DNA from: Ovis canadensis
Lineage: Eukaryota > Chordata > Mammalia > Artiodactyla > Bovidae
Assembly: GCF_042477335.2 (NCBI RefSeq)
Contig: NC_091255.1
Span: 42,758,501 to 42,822,500, forward strand
Reading direction: 5' to 3'
DNA length: 64,000 bases
Below, piece after piece: positions 25,401 to 37,400 of this stretch (within the stretch, counting starts at the first letter, position 1; each line of letters starts with the position of its first letter). Under the pieces are notes generated by a model. The model made no database searches. It was given only the letters and a program-made list of their open reading frames with translations, and was not told where the DNA came from. Position numbers and translations under genes: made by a program.

Positions 25401-28400
25401 TGAGTTGTCTTTTTGTTATTGAGCTGTGAGTTCTTTTTATATTCAGGATACTAGGTCCTTCTTAGATGTATGACTTGCAGATGTTATCATCCATTCTGTG
25501 GGTGGTTTTCTCTCTTGATAGTGTTCTTTGATACAGAAAAGTTTAATTTTGATGAAGTCTAGTTTATCTAATTTTCCTTTTGTTGGTTATACTTTTACTA
25601 TCATGTCTAAGAAACCATTGGCAAACTGAAGATCATGAAGGTTTGCCCCTGTGTTTTCTTCTAAGAGTTTTAGCTCTTATATTCGGGTCATTGATCCATT
25701 TTGGGTTAATTTTTCTGTGTGATGTAAAGTAACCTGTTTTGTGAAGTCTTTCCTCAGGCTCCTCTCCATCCATTTCTATCTCTGTTTCCAGATGCATTTT
25801 CACAGTTCTTGATGCTGGGGATCTCTGTCCTGGATCACGTCCTCCAGCTGCTTGTCCCTCTCTCCCCTGTGTGTCACTCTCTAAGACAGAGATGGGTCTG
25901 TTCACTTATTTAGCCGTCACACAGGGGTTTCTTCCCATGACGTAATCCCTGCCTTTCAGGGATGTAAATTCTGAAGGAGGAGCCCAGACATCCACACTCA
26001 GAGCTCAGAATCAGGGGATGGCCTTTGCAGCTTAGTAATAGAAAAGAATGGAAGTAACAAGTAACAGCACCAGGGGGTAAAATCAAGTTGTAGTATGATA
26101 GGTAATTAGATACTCATCATGGAAAAGACTCGTATGTAGAAACATATATATGTTTGAGAGAAGTTCACGATTAAAATAAAATCTTTTTTTTCCTCAACAG
26201 TAGTGCTTAAACGGTAGTAACTACTGAAGATGGCTCAGAGAACATAAATGTGTATAAGCAGAGCAGCCCCACTTCCGACAGTAACCACTGTTAGTAACTC
26301 ATAGATCTTTGAGGATTTATATTCAGAAGAAGTCCTGTAAATTCAGTGGCAGCAACGTTATCATTTCCTGCAGAGTGCTTAGAACAGGGACTGCTCTGGC
26401 GTCTGGGGGAAGTTTGTTTTCTCTAATTTTGATGACATGGATGGCTCTGCAGAGAGATCACTGAAGCCACCTTCTTGGTCTGTATACGCGGTTTTCTTCT
26501 TTCTCTAGGCTCCAGAACTCTGCTGGAATTTAAGCAGCCCACTCCTGAGCACCTCACCCAGACAATGGAATCATGCATAATTGAGAGCTGTCCTCAGCTG
26601 GGAATTTAGGGGAGTCGGTCAGGGGCAAGTTTGAATTGCCAGCAAAACGTTTTAGTTCCTCAGGACCGTCCACTGGCAGAGACTGCCTGGAAGAGCCTTG
26701 CCCTGGGGCTCACACATCTTATTAGACAGGTCATCCTCCGGAAGAGGATTAGAACACAGTTTCCAGACCTTTCCCAGGGGAGTGAGGACCATGGACACAC
26801 ACGACGGGGGCTGGGCTGGGGCCAGGCTGTTGGCTGGACTCAGCCTGTGGCAGCCAGAGAGCCTGGGCCTTGGTACGTATCAGAGCCCATGCAGGAGTTT
26901 GTCTGAGAAGCTTTAATGCGTTCTTAGAAAGAGGTAGAAATGCTGCTGATTCAACTATTTCTCTTCTCTGGACTAAACGGGCTTAACCAGCAGTTGCAGT
27001 TTGTAGGAAATGGCAACCCACTCCAGTGTTCTTGACTGGAGAATCTCAGGGACAGAGGAGCCTGGTGGGCTGCTGTCAGTGGGGTTGCACAAAGTCAGAC
27101 AAGACTGAAGCGACTTAGCAGCAATGGCACTAGACCCAGTGAACTCGAGTATCAGATATGAAAATAAATTCCCACTTTAAGTTTGCCATTGTGCCTTGAA
27201 GGGATCTGCACTCATTCCATACAGAAAATTCGTGTGAGGCTGGGGGAGAATGTTCTAGACACACTCCTTCTTGGTGCTTGCAGGTTCCCAGAGTCCCACT
27301 TTGCCTGTGTCTTGTCTTTGCTGTGTTGGTGTGAAACACACATGTAGTTACTTTTAACACCTTTCTGAAGGCTGGGATCTCTGAGAGGGTCTCATTCACG
27401 GAAAAGTACAGCTAAGGAAGCAGGTGTAGGCTGGTTCCCAGCCCTGACTGGGACTCACAGCTTCGCTGGATTTCAAAGCCAGAGGGACCTTATAGATGAC
27501 TTTACTCAGAATAAAGTGAGATTCAGAAAGGTGAATGACTTGCCCACGGTCCCCAGTTTGTTGGTGCAGTTGTATGGCTGGGAAGTAGAGATGTGTGTGA
27601 AGAACAGAGAACTGATGAGACACGTCATAATCCTGTCTGGAGTAATTGTCACATGATCTTGGACAAGTCCAGTCTCACCTGTAGAAACATGTTCACTGAC
27701 CGCAGTGGACATGACCAGGTCCCTGCTTTTCCCTGAGTGTGGAGGGGCCACTTCACAAATGGGCCTAGTGATCTCGCCTCATATTTATCTCTAGGAAGTT
27801 CTGTTGCATTTTTAATATTCTGCAGGAGTTTGCTAGATCCTTATGTGAGGAGTCAGTTTGTCTTTTATGTGCTTTATAGATTTTTTCTAATTTTGTTTTG
27901 CTTTCTAGAGGGAAGGACTTTCAAGATTCAACAAGATCTATGAGTTTGATTATCATCTGTGTGGCCAGGTAGGTGCTGCAGGGCTTCTATCCTGTGGCTG
28001 AAGGGTGCTTTTGGATCCACGTACCGTCTTGCTGTACATTTCTTGGGGTGTTAGTGATGGCTGAAAAGAGAGCTTGTGTTTTAGAATTATTTAATCAAGG
28101 ACGATTAGCCTGACCATTGTAGACAATACAATGTCTTTTAAGAAAAACTGTTTCTATGACCTAAAGATCACTGGTGACAGGTTATCATTTTATAATTCTT
28201 AAGGAAGTCTATTTTTTATAAAACATGGTCCCCATGTTAGCTGTCTATGACGAGACAAGCTAGTGTACTGTCGTTTAAATATAAAAGGCATCATGGAGCC
28301 AGAATTAGAATGGTGTTCATATCACTATGGCTTTGGCTTTGAAGAGCTGTATTTGTTTATTTCTTTTCAATCTGCTGGTTTGGGGAGGGTGTGTGTGTGT

Positions 28401-31400
28401 GTTTAGCTTCACAGCAGAGCTGAGAGGAGGGTACAGAGGTTTCCCACACACACCCTGCCTCAACACAGTCCCCCAACAACCCCCTCGGATGGCACCTTTG
28501 TTACAGTTGACAGGATACATGAGATCATCTTTACCCAGAGTCCCAAGTTGACATTAGGGTTCACCCCGCTCTTGTGCATTCTGTGGGTTTGCGTGAATGT
28601 GTACCTGTACCCACTGTTATGACCCCATGCAGAGTATTCTCACTGCCACCAAAGCCCCTGTGCTCTGCCCATTCATCCTCCCTTCCTCCCACCCTCCGAC
28701 AACCACTTTTTTTCTCTTTGATAGAAGTTATACAAGTTCCCTACTTTGACTTGGCAAATCTAATTGCTAAAAGGCTGATGTAAAGTGGATAACCAACAAA
28801 GACCTGTTGTGTATCACGTGGAACTCTACCCAATATTATGTGCCAGCCTGCATGGGATGGGGCTTTGGCAGGGAAATGGATACACGTCTGTGTGTGGCTG
28901 AGTCCCTTCCCTGTTCACCTGAACTGTCACAACATTGTTAAATTGGCTGTACCCCAATTCAAAATAAAAAGTTTGACGTTTAAAGAAAAACAAGACTAAT
29001 GTGAATTTTGTCCTCATTCAGAATGTCACCATGGTAATGACCTCAGTCTCAGGACACTTGCTGGCCCATGATTTCCGGATGCAGTTTCGCAAATGGTCAG
29101 TTCAATCCCTGGGGGCAGAACATTCTGATTATTACAGTGACCTGTAAAGCATCACGGGAAGTCTGAGGCATGTCAGTGTTAGGTAACTTACAGCAGTAAG
29201 ATGACTGAGTCCATTCGGCTACTGTAGCAAAACACAGGCGGTGGGTGTCTTGTGCAGGACAGAAACACATTTCTCCCACTTACAGAGGCCAGAGGTTGGA
29301 GTGCTGGGTGGTCTCGAGAGCCGGCCAGGGTCCTTTATAAGAGCTCAAGTGGCTTCCAGGAGGCCCCACCTTCTGGCAACGTCCCACAGTTGTTGGGATT
29401 CCAGCCTGTGAATCTAGGAAGACACAAACAGCAGATACCATGGCAGTGACCTAGGATTAACTTGTTTGCTGTGAATTTTCACCACATGCTTAGAATAAAT
29501 ACACACTTTCAGGTGTGTTCCCCAAAATACCCAGACCCCTGACCGAGCAGGGATTGAACCAGGGCTGTATAGTGAAAATGCCAAGTCCTAGCCACTGGAC
29601 AACTCGGGAACTCTCCACCCAGACCTTGGGTTGCATTTACCTTGTTGCGGATATGCAGGAAAGAGCTCCAGAATTTCTTCTCAGCAGATCCTGTTAATCC
29701 CCAGGGGAAGTGCTTCTCCGAAGGTCACAGTCTCACTCATGTCCTCTGGCTTTTTCTCGGGGCCTGTGTCTGGGGGGGACGCACCACCAGGGCTCTGGGA
29801 TGGCTTTCTCCCTCCTGCGCTGAGTTAGGATTTTGTGTTTTCCTTTCCAGGCAGAGCTGCAATCCTCTTGTCCTCTTTGAAGCAGAAATTGAAAAGTACT
29901 GCCCAGAGAATTTTGTAGACATCAAGGTAGGATCTTGGGAGACGCGTGACCCTGCAGTTGAATAACCACCACGTAATTAAACGGAGAGATTTCTGTATTT
30001 TGATGGCATTAGAACTGAGGTTTTCCACTAAACAAGGCACCATGGTTTAAAACACTCCCGTCCATTCTGTAGAGGCGAAGCCACTTGGGCTAAGTGGCCT
30101 AGGGCCCGGGTGAGCATTCGTGTGGACTGTGGCCGCCGAGGAGATCTCGGGGATGAGCGTGCTTCAGTCAGAGCAGCTCCTGCTGTGGCCGCACTGGAGG
30201 GAGAGCCTGCAGCCCCTGAGTGGCCGTCTGGTCCTGAGCTCTGCTTTCTCAGGCTGTTGGGGCACCTGTCCTTGGTCCACTCCCGACTAGGGGCCCTTCT
30301 TGGGATGAGTCTCAATTCAGGGTTGATTTTTTTTTTTTTTTAAACCCAGGACATGGTCAGAACTCCTAGAGCTGAAAGTGTGTGTTAGAGCCAAGTTTCA
30401 GGGCTCCTCATGTGGGTGTTGTGATATAAACCCCGTCTTCTATGAGCTCCCGGGCAGGCTGGCTGCTCTGGTGACCTAGCCTCCTCAGTGCACCCGGTGG
30501 GGACAGGCCTCACCGAGCTGGCATCTCGAGGAGCCTCGGCAGCATTGGGCAGGTCCAGTGCAGAGCTGTCGGGTGGTTGCTCTGCAGGTCCTGCTCTTAC
30601 CCTCTTATCCCAACCGGGCATTTCAGAAAACTCTGGAGCGAGAGGCCCGGCAGTGCCAGGCCCTGGTGATCTGGACCGACTGTGACAGAGAGGGTGAAAA
30701 CATTGGGTTTGAGGTCATCCACGTGTGCAAGGCTGGTGAGTATCTGAGGCCACAGTGGGTGGTGCTCAGCCCAGGTCACCCTGCCAGACTCACCAGCCGT
30801 GTGTCAGGGGCTCGGCCACCACAGCCCGGGGCTTGTTGCCTGTTTGGTCCAAGCTGTACGATACCTGGAAATTAAATAACCATTGACATCCACTGAATGA
30901 TTTCAGGTAAGTGAGAGGGTGACTTGAAGGCCACTGCTGGGCTTCAGAGAGTGGGGGTGCTTTTCCCTAAAGGCCCAAGACAGCAAGGGACATGGGCGTT
31001 CTCGCGAGGCTCACCAGGCTGCTTCAGCTGGTGGCTGAGATGCATTCAGCCCCTGTTTCTGACAGCTCTCAGCCTGGCCACCACAAGGCTTCCCTCTGAG
31101 GCGGCACATGGCTAATTTAACTGAACCAGTGAAGCTGGACACCACAGCCTCTTGGACTGGTTCACCCCCGCCAGGGTTCAGGGTGGTTTGGCAGCAGCGA
31201 GCCCTTGTAACCAGCCCTGCCCTGTGCCCCTTTTGTTTCTCAGTGAAGCCCAGCCTGCAGGTGCTGCGAGCCCGTTTCTCTGAGATCACTGCCCGCGCCG
31301 TCCGGACAGCATGTGAAAACCTCACGGAGCCCGACCAGAGAGTGAGCGACGCCGTGGATGTGAGGCAGGAGTTGGACCTGCGGATCGGTGAGGAGGGGGC

Positions 31401-34400
31401 TGTGAGGGTGGGGGGCCAGGGCTCGGGCGCGCATCCAGCTGTGACCTTGCCATCTGCGGTGTCTCCTTCCGTCCGTCCTCTCTGCCAGGGGCGGCCTTCA
31501 CCAGGTTCCAAACGCTGCGGCTGCAGAAGATCTTCCCCGAGGTGCTGGCGGAGCAGCTTATCAGCTACGGCAGCTGCCAGTTCCCCACCCTGGGGTTCGT
31601 GGTGGAGAGGTTCAAAGCCATTCAGGCGTTTGTGCCAGAAGTCTTCCACAAGATCCGAGGTTTGGGCCAGGACCTGTGGGGCAGCTCGGCTGCTGGTCCA
31701 GGGGGTGGTTTGTGCCTTGCCATCTTTGCCCCCTTGTCATGTGTCTGAGGTGGCTCTTGCTCTCCCTGTGATGGGCCTCTCTCCCCAAGTCATGGCCTTC
31801 CTGTGTCCCCGACAGTGACTCATGACCACAGGGACGGCGTGGTGGAGTTCAGCTGGAAGAGGCATCGTCTCTTCAACCACACGGCGTGTCTCGTCCTCTA
31901 CCAGCTATGCATGGAGGTGAGAAGGTCTAAGAAGGTGGTGATCTGGGACGACTGTCCTGGGACTTCCCAAGCTGCTCTTCTCTGTCCCATGTCCCACGGG
32001 ACTGCAGTTTCCAGCGTGCATCTCAGGGCATTAGCTTTTGGCACCGGTAAGACCCCATGAAAACAGTTTTGATGTGGAAGGAAAGACTTGTAGAACTTTC
32101 AGGTGAAACCAGGAGTATTAATAAATGTGTAGCTGGAATCTGTCCCCAAGCAGTGCACTCTCACCAGAGGCAGATAAGGACCCACTAGGCCAGCCAGGAA
32201 CCACAGATCCTGGAGCTGGAAGCTGGGGAACTGGGTAGAAGCAGGTCCTCTGCAGGCCCTGATAGCTGGGGAAGATGCTTGGCCAGTCACGGTGACGTCA
32301 GCTTTCCCTATCTTCCCAGGATCCCAGGGCGACGGTGGTAGAGGTCAGGTCCAAAGCCAAGAGCAAGTGGAGGCCTCAAGCTTTGGACACTGTGGTATGT
32401 TCTGGATGGGAGTTGGTGGGGGGAGCCCTGGCGTCCGTGGGGGGCACCGGCTTCTGCTGCAGAAGGTGCCCAGGGGCATCTGTCTTCCTGGTGCCACGCA
32501 GGAAGGAAAACAGACCCCAGAGCAGGACCTGCTCGAGCAGCTAATAAACATGACGTAACTGCTCCGTGCGGGGTGTGGGGAACAAGCAGGGAGAGAAGTC
32601 ACCGACCCGTCCTTAGGTGGTTGCTGCTGTGGTTTTGGTGTTGTCCTCTGTTTTCCCTGTCTTTTTTAAGCGTTGTTATTGGAGTAGCTAGTTTTTTCCA
32701 CCGAAGTGGAAAAGCATTTTCTTTGTTTCTGCAAAATCTGTGTAAACCTCGTTTTGTATACCCAGTTTTTGAACCTGCCCCCAAATAGGGCATCTCAAAT
32801 TTTGTGACCCCAGGAAAAGGTGCCTAGCAGGATGCCTTAGGGTGCCGCTTCTCAGTCCCCACTCTCCAGGAGAGTCCAAGGTGTGGTCACTCTGAAGATG
32901 GAGCCTGTGGGACAGCAGGGGCAGTGGGGGTTACAGGCTGTGTGCAGTGGACCTGAGTGTGTCATCCCTTGCTGGTTGACATGCTCAGACGTGTGGCCAG
33001 CATTGTTTTCAGAGGTCCCCCCCCCCACCAAGGGAGAGGATAGCTGGTGACCCCCTGAATGCCTACACAGATGTTTGTCACCAGGGGAGGCCCCAAGATC
33101 TGGATGGTGTCCCCAGAGTGCAGGTCCCAGACTGCGGCAGCGGAATAAGTCCTTTAGCCATTGTTAGAAACGCAGTTCCTGGCCCCGCCCCTGTCCAGCC
33201 TTCCTTGTCAGATCCCCTACTGCCTGTGCCTAGGAGTGTGTCCACTCCTGTACCCACTCATTTTGGCTTCTGCACTCAGAGCCCGACAACCCCTGGGCGG
33301 TGGCCTGAATGCCCGACAGGCCCGGAATCCTTTCCCAGCACAGCCTTTTACATGTGTGTGACGCAGCCGGGGTGATGGCCGAGGGGTGCTGAAGAAGAGG
33401 GTGTGGATGTTGTGTTCTCTGACCCATGCTCTGCCACACGTCTGACAGGAGCTGGAGAAGCTGGCGTCTCGGAAGTTGAGGATAAATGCTAAAGAAACCA
33501 TGAGGATTGCAGAAAAGCTCTATACCCAAGGGTAAGCCTGAGTGCTCATTTGGGAAGAGAGTCTGATGCGTCTAAATCAGGGTGATGCATCTTAGAACTT
33601 GAGCTCGTGGGGAAGCCAGACTGTCTAGATCTCACCAGCTCTCCATGGAGAGATTTTGGCCTTGTCTTTTTTTCTGATGGAAAAGGCATGTCAGAGTCAC
33701 TTACAACCTAAAATAAGAACCCACAGAGTATGTTCAGATCCCGCTGCTGACCTCTCATAGATGGGCCACAGGGACCCTGGCAGGGGTGGGCGGCACATTT
33801 GGCGCTTGTGTGCCTGTGGGAGGGCGGGGCTGGAATGGGCTGCCTGGAACCAGCTCTGACCCCTGGGAGTGACCCACAGGAGTGCCTGCTGCTCCTCCCC
33901 TTGGGACCTCGTCTCGGGACTTCCCCAGCGTTGGGCACCACGATGTCTTGGATCAGATGGGCTGCTACTGGGGTCACCAGTGTCCTTAGGTCAGTTCAGT
34001 TTCTCGACCACTTCAGCTGTTTCTCATTGTGTGTGTTTGGCCTTCTTTAGGTACATCAGCTATCCTCGAACTGAAACGAACATTTTCCCCAAAGACCTAG
34101 ACCTGGCGGCACTGGTGGAGCAGCAGATCCCGGATCCACGCTGGGGGGCCTTTGCTCGAAACATTCTAGAGCGCGGTGGCCCCACCCCACGCAATGGAAA
34201 TAAGTCTGACCAAGCGCACCCTCCCATCCACCCCACCAAATACACTGACAGCCTGCAGGTGGGTATTCCTGGCCGACTGCCGCGGGACCCACAGGGAGGT
34301 CAGGGCTCAGGCCTGGGTTCAATCTGCTCTGTGGGCTCTGACTTTAGGAACAGCGTGACTGAAAATTTGTCTTCATTGTGGGGAAGAGATGTCATATCAA

Positions 34401-37400
34401 CACTCTTCCCACAGTCTGCGCCTGGTTTCACTGAGGGATCCCACAGGGGCTGTGGCCCATCCAGGCCCTGCCGCACGCTGTCCCCTCCCTCCACTGCTTC
34501 CCTGACCCTCCCGCGGACCAAGCGGCCCTTCGCTGAGCCGTCACACAGCCCCCACCTTCTCCCCCTGAGACCGGGCTGGTCGTGCAGCATGATGTCTGAT
34601 GGTCGTGTGCGTGTGCTGTATTCGCTGGGTTTGCTTTGAAGGATTGTATTCGACAGTCGTTTGCACAGTGGCTATGTGTGTGGATGTCACGTCTCCCTTG
34701 CCGATGTTCTTAGAGGAGGATTTGGGATCTGAGTGGGAATGTCTTACAGGCTCCTGCCAGGGGGCCTCACTGTGTCTCTAGTTACTGAAAGGGCAGAGGT
34801 TGCCGTGAACCCTGTGTTTATGGTAGGTCTGGGGCTGCCTGAGTTTCTTCACTCTGCATGTCCTGCATACACGGGCCCTCTTGGAAACTTGTTTTCACCT
34901 TTTTTCCTGCTCAGACAGGCTTTACATCAGAGGAGTTGGTTTCCAGTCTTGAGGGAAGGGAACTCCACTTGTGAAGTGTATGGGCCTGAACCCACAAGCA
35001 GCGGGGATTTGCCTGCCCTGCACAAGGGTGTGGCGCTCTGGGCTGGGAGGCAGCACTGGCCAGACAGCGTCTGGAGGAGCTTGGGTTCCTCTTCTGCCTG
35101 CAGGGGGATGAACAGCGACTGTACGAGCTCATCGTCCGCCACTTCCTGGCCTGCTGCTCCCAGGATGCCCAGGGCCAGGAGACCACTGTGGAGATCGACA
35201 TCGCGCAGGAGCGCTTCGTGGCCCATGGCCTCATGATCCTGGCCCGGAACTATCTGGATGTGTACCCGTATGATCGCTGGAGTGACAAGGTGACGCATCT
35301 GGGCGGGGGACCGTCCTAGTCCTGGCTCAGGCCAGGTGGGCTGACCGTTGCGTCTCTGGCCCTGTAGACCCTCCCTGTCTACAAGGAAGGCACCTACTTT
35401 CAGCCCAGCACTGTGGAGATGGTGGATGGGGAGACCAGTCCCCCCCAGCTGCTCACCGAGGCTGACCTCATTGCCCTCATGGAGAAGCACGGCATTGGTC
35501 AGTAGCTGGTCGTCATGGGAACTGGTACTTCCTAGCTGAAGGGAGGCTGTCTTTTCCTCCGTACTTTGTAGCTGAAGGGTGGCTCAGGAGCAGTGAAGAA
35601 CTTGCCTCAGGGCACAGAGTGTGTCAGCCGTGAACCCCTGGGTCCAGGTGATGCCACAGTTGGCATCCTTGGCCGCAGCCCTGTGCGTCCACATGTGGAC
35701 ACAGGTACTCCCCATCACTCAGGCTCACCTGGGCCACGCTGACCAGTGTTCTTGGCCCTCACAGGGATTTGTTGGGTTTTGTTTTACATTTAGCAAGGTA
35801 CCAACGTTTAAAACTGAAGACCCACGTAAAAACGGGTACCTTTATCTTCAGGAGCATCAGTGGTTGGCAGCTTGGCAACCGAGAGTGGTGGTGGTTTTCT
35901 GGCACTAACGCTTGGCTTTGTTCACCTGCTCAGCACGTGCAGGGCCCCTGTGCGATCTGAGTCTGCCTCTTGGGTTCTCCATGGATGACCACGTGCTTAG
36001 CTTCTGTTAAAGTATTTCCCGTAGCTGTATAAAACTCAGATTTTTTTTTTTTTAAGAAACTGGGCCAGAATACTTTTTCCCATTAGTCCTGTGGCCCAGG
36101 CTTTACAGGTGGGTCCCTTGTGACTGACCTGCTGCCTGTCAGTTTTCACAGCTCTAAGGGCAGCTGAGTCCAGGGCAACCAGTGCCACAAGGGGTGGGGT
36201 TATAGGGAGAGGTGGAGCGGGTCAGGGCCCCAGCCTTCACTGCAGAGGGAGGTGGGGGAGGAGCTTACAGGGGTTTACAGAGGGACGTGACTGCTGGAGT
36301 GAGTCGGTGTGAAGGAGAGATGAGGTTGCTGACGAGGCTTCTGCATGGCTGGCTCTGAGTGGAGGTGTGTCCCCTGGAGTAGGAAGTCCAGGCAGAGGAA
36401 GGGGCCTGTGGGCCTGGGGGCTAAGGATGAGCCTGAGTGACGGGAGTGGCCTGCAGGTACGGATGCCACGCACGCCGAGCACATTGAGACCATCAAGGCC
36501 CGGATGTATGTTGGGCTTACACCAGACAAGCGCTTTCTCCCTGGGCACCTGGGCATGGGGCTCGTGGAAGGTGAGGAGCTGGGGGCTTTGGGGGTGGTGG
36601 TCATGAAGCCCCACAGTGTATCCAGGCCACACGACACCACTCTTATCCGCAGGCTATGACTCCATGGGCTACGAGATGTCCAAGCCTGACCTGCGGGCCG
36701 AGCTGGAGGCTGACCTGAAGCTCATCTGCGAGGGGAAGAAGGACAAGCTGGTGGTCCTGCATCAGCAGGTGCAGAAGTACAAGCAGGTGTTCATCGAAGC
36801 CGTGGCCAAAGCCAGGAAGTGAGTGCTGGGCGGCCCGCTAGGCCCTGGGGACGGGCTCCGTGCACTGTGGCCTTGCCGGGCACTCGGCCCGCCTGCAGTC
36901 TCCCCTCTCTCCTCCCCTCTTTTGGCTCCTCACCCCGGAGCCTTGTCAGCCTCGCAGCTGCAACCAGGAGGGTCTGGTCCAGTCGTTCTGGGCTTTAGAC
37001 ACGCCATCTCCATCCCATCCTGAGTTAGCAGGTGGCAGTTTGCCTGTGGGTGCACCAGGTGTGGGCGTGTGCCCTGTTTTCTTGGGCCTTCGGGGGTGCC
37101 CGTCGCCGGTAGCGTGTCTGTGTATTCTGTTGGAAATAACACATTTTTTTACCCCACGCCAATTTTGAAAAGAAATGCATGAGCCATTTAGACTTGATTC
37201 CAGACCAACTCGAGTGTGTGCATGGCCTAAGGTCTGCTTGCTATGGGGCAGGTGGTGAGGCAGGGGCACCTGCCTGCAGTTGGATTACTCCCAGGAGCGG
37301 CCACCTCAGGAGCAGGCCGAGTGGCCCACACCGCCCCGTTTGTGGGAGAATGCTGTGTGAGTCACACGTGCATGGTGGGTGCCTGACTTGAAATGCTCTC

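Larger units (their letters stand above)
22153..27908 (+). other. TOP3A: TOP3A intron 1
   Basis: A 5.8 kb intron. It holds the end of the CpG island, an L2-like end near 23040-23125, the nested L1/Bov-tA/BovB cluster at 23335-25735, a Bov-tA fragment at 27005-27126 and a MIR-like stretch near 27440-27570. No exon or RNA gene was recognised between 25.75 and 27.0 kb. Confidence 0.75.
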
